A stretch of 64,000 bases of DNA from Pseudomonas oryzicola (GTDB lineage Bacteria > Pseudomonadota > Gammaproteobacteria > Pseudomonadales > Pseudomonadaceae), in assembly GCF_014269185.2 (NCBI RefSeq), contig NZ_JABWRZ020000001.1, forward strand, positions 3,683,001-3,747,000. Reading direction: 5' to 3'. Position 1 is the first letter of the stretch; each line of letters begins with the position of its first letter. The notes below the pieces were generated by a model, which searched no databases, was not told the origin of the DNA, and saw only the letters and a list, made by a program, of their open reading frames with translations. This document shows positions 38,791 through 47,612 of the stretch, one piece after another. A program made the translations under genes and the position numbers.

Positions 38791-40554
38791 CTACCCCGTG
38801 GTGAACTGCAAGGCTGCCAGGCGCGCATAAAGCGGGCTGGTTTCGATCAACTGGCGATGCGTGCCTACCGCCACCAGCCGGCCCTTGTCGATGACGGCGA
38901 TACGGTCGGCATGCTGAACTGTGGCCAGGCGATGAGCGATCACCACGGTGGTGCGCCCGGCCATCAGGCTGGGCAGTGCCTGCTGGATCAGGTGTTCACT
39001 TTGCGCGTCGAGGGCGCTGGTGGCTTCGTCCAGCAACAGGATCGGCGCATCGACCAGCAACGCCCGGGCGATGGCCAGGCGTTGCCGCTGGCCGCCAGAC
39101 AGGCCGATGCCCCCCTCGCCCAGCAGGGTCTGGTAACCCTGCGGCAGTTGCCTGATGAAAGCGTCGGCATGCGCACCACGGGCCGCTGCCTCGACCTCGG
39201 CCAAGGTTGCCTCGGGCCGCCCATAGCGGATATTGGCCTCCACCGTGCCACGGAACAGCGCGGGGGATTGCGCCACCAAGGCGAACTGCCGGCGCAGTTG
39301 GTCGGGGTCCAGTTCGGTAATCGCCTCACCATCGAGCAGGATGCGTCCTCGCTGCGGGTCGTAGAAGCGTAGCAACAGGTCGAACAAGGTCGACTTGCCC
39401 GCCCCCGAGGGGCCTACCAACGCTACGGTCTGCCCCGGCTCGATGGCCAGGCTGAGGCCATCGACAGCCGCGACCGACGGCCGTGACGGATAGGCGAACA
39501 CCAGTTCCTGCAGTTCGATACGCCCACTCGCCCGTTGCTGCGGCAGCACCCGCGCCACACCCGGCGCCAGGATCGCCGTGCGTGCCGCCAGCAGTTCGGC
39601 AATGCGCTCGGCTGCGCCCGCCGCACGCTGCAGCTCGCCGATCACTTCACTGAGGGTGCCGAAGGCACTGCCGACCAGCAGGCTGTAGAACACGAAGGCA
39701 GCCAGTTCGCCCGCCGAGATCCGCCCGGCGATCACATCCATGCCGCCCACCCACAACATCACCCCCACTGCCCCGAGCACCAGCACGATCACCAGGGTGA
39801 TCAGCCAGGCACGCTGGGCGATGCGTTGCCGGGCCACAGTGAACGCCGCCTCGACCGCATCGGCGAACAGCTTGCGGTCCTGCGCCTGGTGGTTGTAGGC
39901 CTGCACGGTCTTGATCTGGCCGAGGGTCTCGGCCACATAACTGCCCACGTCGGCCACACGATCCTGGCTCTGCCGCGACAGGCGGCGTACCCGGCGGCCG
40001 AACAGCAGGATCGGCGCCAGCACCAGCGGCAGCGCCACCACCACGATGCTGGTGAGCTTGGGGTTGGTGATGAACAGCAATACCACACCGCCGATGACCA
40101 TCAGCGCGTTGCGCAGGAACATCGACAGCGACGAACCGATTACCGACTGCAGCAAGGTGGTGTCGGCGGTCAGCCGCGACTGGATCTCGGAGCTGCGATT
40201 GTCTTCGAAGAACCCGGGATGCAAGCCGATCAGGTGGTCGAACACAGCCCGCCGGATGTCGGCCACGCAGCGTTCGCCGATCCATGACACCAGGTAGAAG
40301 CGGCTGAAGGTACCCACTGCCAAGGCCAGCACCAGCAACAGGAACAGGCCGATGGTCTGGTTGAGCTGGTGCGCGGAGCGGGTCATGAACCCTTGGTCCA
40401 CCAGCAGGCGGATGCCCTGCCCCATGGACAAGGTAATGGCAGCCGTGACCACCAGGGCCAGCAAGGCCAGCAGCATCTGGCGACGGTATGGACGGAGGAA
40501 CTGCCAACCCAGGCGCAAGGCGCGGCGTTGACGTGGGGAAACCGATTCAGGCAT
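38791..40554 (-). CDS. MsbA/LmrA-type ABC exporter half-transporter
   Basis: 587 residues from MPESVSPRQRRALRLGWQFL. A six-helix exporter membrane domain with ETLGQIKTVQAYNHQ is fused to a full ATPase: ALVGPSGAGKSTLFDLLLRF, GIGLSGGQRQRLAIARALL, ILLLDEATSALDAQSEHLIQ and IAHRLATVQHADRI. It functions as a homodimer. It resembles MsbA but the essential msbA is normally beside lipid-A or waa genes, which are absent here, so a lipid or drug exporter is possible. An ATG 13 codons upstream is less likely. Confidence 0.92.
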   Translation of the reverse strand: MPESVSPRQRRALRLGWQFLRPYRRQMLLALLALVVTAAITLSMGQGIRLLVDQGFMTRSAHQLNQTIGLFLLLVLALAVGTFSRFYLVSWIGERCVADIRRAVFDHLIGLHPGFFEDNRSSEIQSRLTADTTLLQSVIGSSLSMFLRNALMVIGGVVLLFITNPKLTSIVVVALPLVLAPILLFGRRVRRLSRQSQDRVADVGSYVAETLGQIKTVQAYNHQAQDRKLFADAVEAAFTVARQRIAQRAWLITLVIVLVLGAVGVMLWVGGMDVIAGRISAGELAAFVFYSLLVGSAFGTLSEVIGELQRAAGAAERIAELLAARTAILAPGVARVLPQQRASGRIELQELVFAYPSRPSVAAVDGLSLAIEPGQTVALVGPSGAGKSTLFDLLLRFYDPQRGRILLDGEAITELDPDQLRRQFALVAQSPALFRGTVEANIRYGRPEATLAEVEAAARGAHADAFIRQLPQGYQTLLGEGGIGLSGGQRQRLAIARALLVDAPILLLDEATSALDAQSEHLIQQALPSLMAGRTTVVIAHRLATVQHADRIAVIDKGRLVAVGTHRQLIETSPLYARLAALQFTTG

Positions 40555-40766
40555 GGCAGTGACCACAACAGTGGGGAAACCGCAGCCTACCACTCATCGG
40601 TACCGAGGGAACCCTTGCAGGTTGCTATAGCCTATCGGTCTAACCCGGCGCTGGAGCTTTGCCGCCGTTTCTGTTGGACTGTTTCTGCCGTGACGCGGTG
40701 GTAGCTGTCACAGGCCAGTCACGGCGCAGGGCTATCCTGAGCTTGAACCTGAAAAGGAGGCACTAC

Positions 40767-40940
40767 ATGAGCTTGCAGCATGGCAGCGACAACCAGAAGC
40801 CCCGGCCCATCCCACCCGCGCAGGTGTGCGGTTCGATCATCGACGCCCAGGGGCGCGAGGTACCGATTACCGAGCAGATGATCCAGCAGGCCTGCAAGGC
40901 CCTGGAAGAAAGCCGGGTCGAGCGCGTACGCAAAGGTTGA
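40767..40940 (+). CDS. PA1571-family small protein, 57 aa
   Basis: MSLQHGSDNQKPRPIPPAQ begins a 57-residue protein with a strong AGGAGG ribosome-binding site seven bases before the ATG. The core GSIIDAQGREVPITEQMIQQACKALE matches the small PA1571 family of pseudomonads, whose function is unknown. It has no signal peptide. A strong terminator follows 16 bases after the stop, making it a single-gene transcript. Confidence 0.8.
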   Translation: MSLQHGSDNQKPRPIPPAQVCGSIIDAQGREVPITEQMIQQACKALEESRVERVRKG

Positions 40941-40956
40941 TCGGCGAATCCCTTGT

Positions 40957-40984
40957 AACCCGGCGCTTGCGCCGGGTTTTTATT
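40957..40984 (+). terminator. Terminator of the 57-aa gene
   Basis: Perfect 10-bp stem AACCCGGCGC/GCGCCGGGTT with a 2-nt loop, then TTTATTT. Confidence 0.92.
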
Positions 40985-41043
40985 TGCCTTGCAGTCGGCG
41001 GATGCGGCCCCCGGCAGGAGCGGATTAATTATGGGGAGTGCTG

Positions 41044-42186
41044 TCAGACCAGCACCCCACCCAAGGCACTCACCAGTTGCGCCAACTGCAGCGACTCACC
41101 GCGCAAGCGCACCGCCAGCCCTTCGATCTCGCGCCGAGGCGGGTATTGTTTGCGCAACTGGTCGAATGCCGCACGCTGTTGCTGCGGGTCGTCGCTGAGG
41201 CTGCGGCGGAAGTCGGCATCGTCACGGCGCGGGTCGTACACGGCGCGACACAGGGTGGCCAAGGCCCAGGCCGGGTCAGCAGCGGCATCCAGTTCGATCT
41301 GTGCCAGCGGCGGGCGTGGCAGCAGGTCAGCCAGCTGCACCTGTTCGTCCACACCCAGGAAGCGGCACAGCGCCTGGTAGATCTGCGCCGTGCCACGCTG
41401 GCGACCGTCGAGGCTATAGCCGGCAATGTGCGGTGAGGCCAATGTGCACAGGTCGGCCAGTTGCAGGTCGACTTGCGGCTCGCCCTCCCACACGTCCAGC
41501 ACTGCATGCACGTCTTCACGGTCGAGCAGCAGTTCGCGCAGAGCGCTGTTGTCCACCACCGGGCCACGGCTGGCATTGATCAACCAGGCGCCCGGGCGCA
41601 GTCGTGCCAGCTGTGCCTGGCCCAGCAAGTGCCAGGTCGGGTGCTCGCCGCCGCGCTGCAACGGCGTATGCAGGCTGATCACGTCGCATTGTTGCAATAG
41701 GGTATCGAGGCTGACGTAGGCGCCGCCTTCGGCGGCCTGGCGCAACGGGTCGCACACCAGCACCTTCCAGCCCAGGCCGTGCAGCACCCGCACCAGGCGT
41801 CCCCCTACCTCACCCGCGCCCACCACGCCATACACCCGCTCGGGCAATGCCACGCCATCCAGTTCAGCCAGGGTCAGCAGGCTCCCCAGCACGTAATCCA
41901 CCACGCCACGGGCATTGCAGCCCGGCGCGCTGCTCCAGCGGATACCGGCCTCGGCAAAGTAGTCCAGGTCCAGGTGGTCGGTGCCGATGGTGCAGGTGCC
42001 GACAAAGCGCACGCGGCTGCCTTCGAGTAACTGGCGATCGACCTTGGTCACCGAGCGTACCAGCAGGATGTCGGCGTCCCTGACGCTGGCGGCATCGAGG
42101 CTTCGGCCCGGATAACGGCGGATTTCGCCGAAGCCCTGGAAGAAGGCATCGAGCAGCGGGATGTTCTCGTCGGCAACTATCAGCAT
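41044..42186 (-). CDS. pdxB: 4-phosphoerythronate dehydrogenase PdxB
   Basis: 380 residues from [23 protein letters not shown]-dependent D-2-hydroxyacid dehydrogenase of pyridoxal phosphate synthesis: [28 protein letters not shown] is the Rossmann motif, [17 protein letters not shown] and [12 protein letters not shown] the catalytic Arg/Glu/His segments. The C-terminal dimerisation domain (ALGGVLV end) distinguishes PdxB from SerA. It is followed by nothing in operon, and tusA lies 60 bp upstream. Confidence 0.96.
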   Translation of the reverse strand: MLIVADENIPLLDAFFQGFGEIRRYPGRSLDAASVRDADILLVRSVTKVDRQLLEGSRVRFVGTCTIGTDHLDLDYFAEAGIRWSSAPGCNARGVVDYVLGSLLTLAELDGVALPERVYGVVGAGEVGGRLVRVLHGLGWKVLVCDPLRQAAEGGAYVSLDTLLQQCDVISLHTPLQRGGEHPTWHLLGQAQLARLRPGAWLINASRGPVVDNSALRELLLDREDVHAVLDVWEGEPQVDLQLADLCTLASPHIAGYSLDGRQRGTAQIYQALCRFLGVDEQVQLADLLPRPPLAQIELDAAADPAWALATLCRAVYDPRRDDADFRRSLSDDPQQQRAAFDQLRKQYPPRREIEGLAVRLRGESLQLAQLVSALGGVLV

Positions 42187-42246
42187 GGCGCTCTCCTGTC
42201 TGGGGAACGCAGTGTAGGCGCAACGCGGGCCGTGTTCCAGAGCGCT

Positions 42247-42489
42247 TCAGTCGGCTTTCTTGCGAATCCAGTACAGGAAGGTGCCGGCGCTCTCCTGCTG
42301 CTGCAGCAGTTCGTGGCCGAGGAAGTTGCAGAACTTGGGGATATCGCGACGGGTCGAGGGGTCGGTGGCGATGACCTTGAGCAGGCCGCCAGCGGCCAGG
42401 TCACGTACGTGCTGGTGCAGCATCATCACCGGTTCCGGACAGTTCAGGCCGGTGGCGTCGAGGATGGCGTCGGGGGTGAATTCGGTCAT
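42247..42489 (-). CDS. tusA: Sulfur carrier protein TusA
   Basis: 80 residues from [20 protein letters not shown]. The catalytic cysteine is in [15 protein letters not shown], the CPxP signature; [22 protein letters not shown] follows. TusA carries persulfide sulfur towards 2-thiouridine tRNA modification and cofactor synthesis. The ATG at 42489 is chosen because the family begins just ahead of the first strand; an ATG 20 codons upstream would start in the region beside the hexamer repeat. Confidence 0.95.
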   Translation of the reverse strand: MTEFTPDAILDATGLNCPEPVMMLHQHVRDLAAGGLLKVIATDPSTRRDIPKFCNFLGHELLQQQESAGTFLYWIRKKAD

Positions 42490-42565
42490 GGGGGGCTCCG
42501 CAAATGATGCGCTATTGTCGCGCATAGCGCGACGCGCTCCAAGCACCACACGCCCACTCGCTCTT

Positions 42566-42853
42566 CTTGCTCTTGCTCTTGCTCTTGCTCTTGCTCTTGC
42601 TCTTGCTCTTGCTCTTGCTCTTGATCTTGATCTTGATCTTGATCTTGATCTTGATCTTGATCTTGATCTTGATCTTGATCTTGATCTTGATCTTGATCTT
42701 GATCTTGATCTTGATCTTGATCTTGATCTTGATCTTGATCTTGATCTTGATCTTGATCTTGATCTTGATCTTGATCTTGATCTTGATCTTGATCTTGATC
42801 TTGATCTTGATCTTGATCTTGATCTTGATCTTGATCTTGATCTTGATCTTGAT
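42566..42853. repeat. Hexanucleotide tandem repeat, 9 x CTTGCT then 39 x CTTGAT
   Basis: 288 bp of uninterrupted hexamers: units at 42566-42619 read CTTGCT, units at 42620-42853 read CTTGAT, with no other variant. One plus frame is open as Leu-Ile, another as Leu-Ala/Leu-Asp, the minus strand as Lys-Ile/Lys-Ser. The repeat starts about 75 bp from the tusA start codon and its right end abuts (4 bp) the left arm of a large inverted repeat. Confidence 0.97.
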
Positions 42854-42857
42854 CTTC

Positions 42858-43096
42858 GCGACTTCAGGAGGCCGAACGCAGGCCTTGCGGAGGGAGGTGA
42901 CGGGCATGGATGCCCGTCAAGCGCTGAGGCCCCATGGATGGGGCCTGCAGCGCGTCCTCCCGGGAGCGAGGCCGGAGTGAGGGAACCCCGGAGCGCAGCG
43001 CAGGGGCCGGATGATGGGAGCGCAGCGTTTTTTGGTTACTTTTTGCCGCGTTTGGCAAAAAGTGACTCGCCGTAAGGGCGAAAAGGTGAGTCAGCG
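42858..43096. repeat. Left arm of a large inverted repeat
   Basis: About 240 bp, the reverse complement of 43218-43455 with roughly 90% identity by eye. From outside to inside: GCGACTTCAGGAGGCCGA, two internal hairpins (GACGGGCAT/ATGCCCGTC and GGCCCCAT/ATGGGGCC), a GC-rich block ending GGGGCCGGATGATGGGAG, then TTTTTTGGTTACTTTTTG and an inner hairpin ACTTTTTGCC/GGCAAAAAGT. Sequences of this last kind recur between genes in Pseudomonas genomes (known generally, not checked here). Confidence 0.93.
42906..42980 (+). CDS. Micro-ORF (24 aa) in left arm, inward
   Basis: ATG at 42906 has GGGAGGTGACGGGC upstream, a near-ideal ribosome-binding site. The product begins [15 protein letters not shown] and continues RVLPGARPE. 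The same frame is present in the right arm with identical first 21 residues. Nothing proves expression. Confidence 0.3.
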   Translation: MDARQALRPHGWGLQRVLPGARPE

Positions 43097-43217
43097 TCGC
43101 CATCGCCAATGGACTTTGCGCGCGATAAAAACCAGCGCTATCCCGCTTCAAGCTTTTCGCTTTTCGCTTTCAGGCGTAGGCTTCAACAACAAGGTCAACA
43201 TTCATTTTCAAAGGTGG

Positions 43218-43455
43218 CGCTTAGTCACCTTTCCGCCCTTACGGCGGGTCACTTTTTGTCAAACGCGACAAAAAGTAACCAAAAAACGCTGGCTCCCATC
43301 ATCCGGCCCCTACGCTGCGCTCCGGGGTCCCCTCGCTACGGGCTCGCTCCCGGGAGGACGCGCTGCAGGCCCCATCCATGGGGCCTCAGCGCTTGACGGG
43401 CATCCATGCCCGTCACCTCCCTCCGCAAGCCCTCCGCTCGGCCTCCTGAAGTCGC
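43218..43455. repeat. Right arm of a large inverted repeat
   Basis: Partner of 42858-43096; the centre of symmetry is near 43157, with a 121-bp non-repeated spacer (43097-43217). Most differences from the left arm are single bases or small indels, e.g. GAACGCAGGCC against GAGCGGAGGGC near the outer end. Confidence 0.93.
43336..43407 (-). CDS. Micro-ORF (23 aa) in right arm, inward
   Basis: Mirror of the left-arm micro-ORF: same ribosome-binding site and the same first 21 residues, ending GASP instead of GARPE because of substitutions near the stop. Confidence 0.3.
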   Translation of the reverse strand: MDARQALRPHGWGLQRVLPGASP

Positions 43456-43490
43456 AATCGGCGGCGCCTGCACTACCGCGCGCTTAACAG

Positions 43491-43508
43491 CAACGGCAAC
43501 GGCAACGG
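43491..43508. repeat. Short hexanucleotide repeat, 3 x CAACGG
   Basis: Three perfect units 36 bp outside the right arm. The outward frame of the right arm reads through it as Thr-Ala repeats. Confidence 0.8.
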
Positions 43509-43525
43509 CAATTACCGGGCCGTGC

Positions 43526-44590
43526 TCAACGCGGTTTCAAGTCCATCCGACGCAGGTGGCAAGTCACTTCCTCACGGTCGTGGTACAGCTGCTTACAGGC
43601 AATCGACACCTTGATCTTGCGTGCCTTGAATGTCGCCTCCATGCGCTCGAGCAGCCGCCGCACCTCGGCATAGCGCTGCTTCATCGGCAACTTCAGGTTG
43701 ACCACCGCTTCGCGGCACAACCCTTCGCCCAGCCAGGTTTCGATCAGCGAGGTGGTGCGCGCTGGCTTCTCGACAATGTCACACACCATCCAGTCCACCG
43801 GCTGCTTCGGCTGCCAGGTAAAACCATCAGCCATCAGGTGCTGAACCAACCCGGTATCCATCAGGCTTTCAGCCATCGGCCCGTTATCGATGGCAGTCAC
43901 CAGCATGCCCCGACGCACCAGCTGGTAGGTCCAGCCGCCCGGCGAGGCCCCCAGGTCGACACCGGTCATGTCGTCGCCCAGGCGCTGCGCCCATTGCTCG
44001 CGCGGGATGAACTGGTGCCAGGCCTCTTCCAGCTTGAGGGTCGAGCGACTGGGAGCTTCGCGGGGAAATTTCAGGCGCGGGATGCCCATGGGCCATAGCG
44101 CGCTGTTGTTCGCCGGGGCGACGCCGGCGAACACTCGTCGGCCACTGATGAACGTAAGCAGCAGACGTGGGCGGCTGGCATCGTCGACCAGGCGACCGGC
44201 CTTTTCCAGCGCCTTGCGCAGCGGCACCTCGAATTTGCGGCAGAAGGTGGACAGTTCCTTGCCTTCGTTGCTGTCCAGCACTTCCAGCCACAGGCTGCCG
44301 AACACCGGTAGCCCCGCCAGGTGCGCCAGCAGCACACTGATGCGGTCGTTCTCCGGCAGCTCGATATAACCGCCACGGGCCCATTGCCGCGGGAAAATCA
44401 GCTGGTTGAAGCGCATTTCCCCCATCAGGCGCTCGGCACCGCCGTCCTCGCTGCAGACGAACTCGGCGCTGGCACTGTGCGGCTTGCCTTTGGCATAGCC
44501 GGCAATGCCCAGGCGGGCGGCATGTTCGCTGATTTCGGCGCAAACCTCGCCCTCGAAACCGGGCCGGCAATGCATGAACAGGGTATTCAT
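43526..44590 (-). CDS. rlmM: 23S rRNA C2498 ribose 2'-O-methyltransferase RlmM
   Basis: 354 residues. N-terminal THUMP-like region (MNTLFMHCRPGFEGEVCAEI) and a Rossmann methyltransferase with the SAM motif VDLGASPGGWTYQLVRRG and the K-D-K-E type residues in DWMVCDIVEKPAR and VVNLKLPMKQRY. It 2'-O-methylates C2498 of 23S rRNA. The stop codon lies 71 bp from the inverted repeat, so the element has not entered the gene. Confidence 0.95.
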   Translation of the reverse strand: MNTLFMHCRPGFEGEVCAEISEHAARLGIAGYAKGKPHSASAEFVCSEDGGAERLMGEMRFNQLIFPRQWARGGYIELPENDRISVLLAHLAGLPVFGSLWLEVLDSNEGKELSTFCRKFEVPLRKALEKAGRLVDDASRPRLLLTFISGRRVFAGVAPANNSALWPMGIPRLKFPREAPSRSTLKLEEAWHQFIPREQWAQRLGDDMTGVDLGASPGGWTYQLVRRGMLVTAIDNGPMAESLMDTGLVQHLMADGFTWQPKQPVDWMVCDIVEKPARTTSLIETWLGEGLCREAVVNLKLPMKQRYAEVRRLLERMEATFKARKIKVSIACKQLYHDREEVTCHLRRMDLKPR

Positions 44591-44757
44591 CTCTCACTCC
44601 ACTACGGCGGGCGCCACAGGCGCCGGCAGGGCGGCGATGATAAAGGAAGATCGGAACCTGCGACACGCCCCGCCGGTCCAGAAAAGGGTCAGGTAGCGCA
44701 AAGCGGTCTAACCTGACTTTTCAGCCAGGTCCGTAGCGTGCGGACCGATACAGAGCG

Positions 44758-44791
44758 GTGCCCCCGGCAACCCTGAATCGTGCCGGGCACC
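44758..44791 (+). other. Hairpin in the acnA leader
   Basis: GGTGC pairs with GCACC and CCGGCA with TGCCGG, separated by a 2-nt bulge, loop 11 nt. It ends 17 nt before the acnA start, within the likely 5' untranslated region. Confidence 0.45.
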
Positions 44792-44808
44792 GGCAGAAGG
44801 AGTTGGCA

Positions 44809-47550
44809 ATGCCCTCGCTCGATAGCCTGAACACACTCAAGCCCCTCAAGGTCGGCGACCAGACCTACCACTACTTCAGCCTCACCGAAGCCGCCAGACA
44901 GCTGGGCGACCTGCAGCGCCTGCCCATGTCGCTGAAAGTGCTGCTGGAAAACCTGCTGCGCTGGGAGGACGGCAAAACCGTTACCGGCGAGGACCTGCGC
45001 GCCCTCGCCCAATGGCTGGGCGAGCGGCGCTCCGACCGCGAGATCCAGTACCGCCCAGCGCGAGTTCTGATGCAGGACTTCACCGGCGTACCGGCCGTGG
45101 TCGACCTGGCCGCCATGCGCGCCGCCATGGCCAAGGCCGGTGGTGACCCGCAGCGAATCAACCCACTGTCACCGGTGGATCTGGTGATCGACCATTCGGT
45201 AATGGTTGACCGCTACGGCACACCGCAGGCCTTCAGCGAGAACGTCGACATCGAAATGCAGCGCAACGGCGAACGCTACGCGTTCCTGCGCTGGGGTCAG
45301 AGTGCCTTCGACAACTTCCGCGTGGTACCGCCAGGTACCGGGATCTGCCACCAGGTCAACCTGGAATACCTGGGCCGCACCGTCTGGACCCGTGAGGCTG
45401 ATGGCCGCACCTACGCTTTCCCGGATACCCTGGTCGGTACCGATTCGCACACCACCATGATCAATGGCCTGGGCGTGCTCGGCTGGGGCGTGGGCGGCAT
45501 CGAAGCAGAGGCGGCCATGCTCGGCCAACCGGTGTCGATGCTGATTCCGGAAGTGATCGGCTTCAAGCTGACCGGCAAGTTGCGCGAAGGCATCACCGCC
45601 ACCGACCTGGTGCTGACCGTGACGCAGATGCTGCGCAAGAAAGGCGTAGTAGGGAAGTTCGTCGAGTTCTATGGCGATGGCCTGGCCGAACTGCCCTTGG
45701 CCGACCGCGCGACCATCGCCAACATGGCCCCGGAATACGGCGCCACCTGCGGTTTCTTCCCGGTCGACCAGGTGACCCTGGACTACCTGCGCCTGTCCGG
45801 CCGCCCCGAGGCGACCGTGCAACTGGTCGAGCAGTACTGCAAAACCCAGGGTTTGTGGCGAATGCCAGGGCAGGAGCCGCTGTTCAGTGACAGCCTGGCG
45901 CTGGACATGCACGAGGTCGAGGCCAGCCTGGCCGGGCCCAAGCGGCCGCAGGACCGCGTGGCCCTGGGCCAGGTCCGCCAGGCCTTTGACCACTTCATCG
46001 AACTGCAACCCAAACCGCTGGCCAAAGAAGTCGGCCGCCTGGAAAGCGAAGGTGGCGGCGGCGTAGCGGTGGGCAACGCCGACCAGGCCGGGGAAATCGA
46101 CTACAGCCATCAAGGCCAGACCCATACTCTGCGCGATGGCGCGGTGGTGATCGCTGCGATCACCTCATGCACCAACACCTCAAACCCCAGTGTGATGATG
46201 GCCGCCGGGCTGGTGGCGAAAAAGGCCCTGGAAAAAGGCCTGCAACGCAAACCCTGGGTCAAGAGTTCACTGGCACCGGGCTCCAAGGTCGTCACCGACT
46301 ACTTCAAGGCCGCCGGGCTCAGCACTTACCTCGACCAATTGGGGTTCGACCTGGTCGGCTATGGCTGCACCACCTGTATCGGCAACTCCGGCCCGCTGGA
46401 TGACGCGATCGAAAAGGCCATCGGCAGCGCCGACCTCACCGTAGCCTCGGTGCTATCGGGCAACCGCAACTTCGAAGGCCGCGTGCACCCGCTGGTGAAG
46501 ACCAACTGGCTGGCCTCGCCACCGCTGGTAGTGGCCTATGCCCTGGCCGGCACGGTACGCCTGGACCTGACCTGCGACCCGCTGGGTATCGGCAAGGACG
46601 GCCAGCCGGTGTACCTGCGCGACATCTGGCCCAACCAGCAGGAAATTGCCGCTGCCGTGGCCAAGGTCGACACGGCGATGTTCCACAAGGAATATGCCGA
46701 AGTGTTTGCCGGCGATGCGCAGTGGCAGGCAATCGAAGTACCGCAGGCGGCCACCTATGTGTGGCAGGCCGACTCGACCTACATCCAGCACCCGCCATTC
46801 TTCGATGATATTGGCGGGCCACCCCCGCAGGTCACCGACATCCGGGGTGCGCAAATACTGGCGTTGCTCGGCGACTCGGTGACTACCGACCACATTTCCC
46901 CGGCAGGCAACATCAAGGCCGACAGCCCGGCCGGGCGCTACCTGCGTGCCCAGGGCGTGGAGCCACGCGACTTCAACTCCTATGGCTCGCGACGCGGCAA
47001 CCACGAAGTAATGATGCGCGGTACCTTTGCCAACATCCGTATCCGCAACGAAATGCTCGCAGGCGAGGAAGGCGGCAACACCTTGCATGTACCCAGCGGC
47101 GAGAAACTGTCGATCTACGATGCCGCCATGCGTTATCAGCAGGCGGGCACGCCGCTGGTGGTGATTGCCGGGCAGGAATACGGCACCGGCTCGAGCCGCG
47201 ACTGGGCAGCCAAGGGCACCAACCTACTGGGGGTCAAGGCCGTACTGGCGGAAAGCTTCGAACGCATTCACCGCTCCAACCTGGTCGGCATGGGCGTACT
47301 GCCGCTGCAATTCACGGCCGGGCACAACCGCAAGCAACTGGGGCTGACCGGCAAGGAACAGATCGATGTACTGGGCCTGAGCGGCGCGCAGTTGCACCCG
47401 GGCATGAACCTGCAGCTGCGCATCACCCGCGAGGATGGGCAGCAGGAACAGATCGAGGTGCTGTGCCGGATCGATACCTTGAACGAAGTCGAATACTTCA
47501 AGGCCGGGGGGATACTGCATTACGTGCTGCGTCAGCTGATCGCGGGCTGA
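44809..47550 (+). CDS. acnA: Aconitate hydratase A
   Basis: 913 residues from MPSLDSLNTLKPLKVGDQTY with GGAG seven bases before the ATG. AcnA isomerises citrate and isocitrate and, without its cluster, can bind RNA. The 4Fe-4S cysteines are in ITSCTNTSNPSVM and GCTTCIGNSGPLDD. Substrate motifs include TDSHTTMINGLGVLGWGVGGIEAEAAML and the C-terminal GSSRDWAAKGTNLLGVKAVLAESFERIHRSNLVGMG swivel domain. Monocistronic. Confidence 0.97.
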   Translation: MPSLDSLNTLKPLKVGDQTYHYFSLTEAARQLGDLQRLPMSLKVLLENLLRWEDGKTVTGEDLRALAQWLGERRSDREIQYRPARVLMQDFTGVPAVVDLAAMRAAMAKAGGDPQRINPLSPVDLVIDHSVMVDRYGTPQAFSENVDIEMQRNGERYAFLRWGQSAFDNFRVVPPGTGICHQVNLEYLGRTVWTREADGRTYAFPDTLVGTDSHTTMINGLGVLGWGVGGIEAEAAMLGQPVSMLIPEVIGFKLTGKLREGITATDLVLTVTQMLRKKGVVGKFVEFYGDGLAELPLADRATIANMAPEYGATCGFFPVDQVTLDYLRLSGRPEATVQLVEQYCKTQGLWRMPGQEPLFSDSLALDMHEVEASLAGPKRPQDRVALGQVRQAFDHFIELQPKPLAKEVGRLESEGGGGVAVGNADQAGEIDYSHQGQTHTLRDGAVVIAAITSCTNTSNPSVMMAAGLVAKKALEKGLQRKPWVKSSLAPGSKVVTDYFKAAGLSTYLDQLGFDLVGYGCTTCIGNSGPLDDAIEKAIGSADLTVASVLSGNRNFEGRVHPLVKTNWLASPPLVVAYALAGTVRLDLTCDPLGIGKDGQPVYLRDIWPNQQEIAAAVAKVDTAMFHKEYAEVFAGDAQWQAIEVPQAATYVWQADSTYIQHPPFFDDIGGPPPQVTDIRGAQILALLGDSVTTDHISPAGNIKADSPAGRYLRAQGVEPRDFNSYGSRRGNHEVMMRGTFANIRIRNEMLAGEEGGNTLHVPSGEKLSIYDAAMRYQQAGTPLVVIAGQEYGTGSSRDWAAKGTNLLGVKAVLAESFERIHRSNLVGMGVLPLQFTAGHNRKQLGLTGKEQIDVLGLSGAQLHPGMNLQLRITREDGQQEQIEVLCRIDTLNEVEYFKAGGILHYVLRQLIAG

Positions 47551-47563
47551 GCGGGTATGCTTG

Positions 47564-47584
47564 GGGGGCTGTTATGCAGCCCCC
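47564..47584 (+). terminator. Terminator-like hairpin after acnA
   Basis: 8-bp stem GGGGGCTG/CAGCCCCC, 5-nt loop, followed by GTTTCC (weak U tract), 13 bases after the acnA stop. It contains the ATG at 47575 that could otherwise start the next gene. Confidence 0.65.
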
Positions 47585-47612
47585 GTTTCCATTCACCCGA
47601 AAAGGACTCTTC

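Noticed and set aside
42566..42853. CRISPR-like array
   Set aside because: The repeat is a pure 6-bp unit without spacers and without cas genes; it is a microsatellite.
42260..43075. Long Leu-Ala/Leu-Asp open frame across the repeat
   Set aside because: It stays open only because the hexamer has no stop in this phase; it starts inside tusA on the opposite strand.
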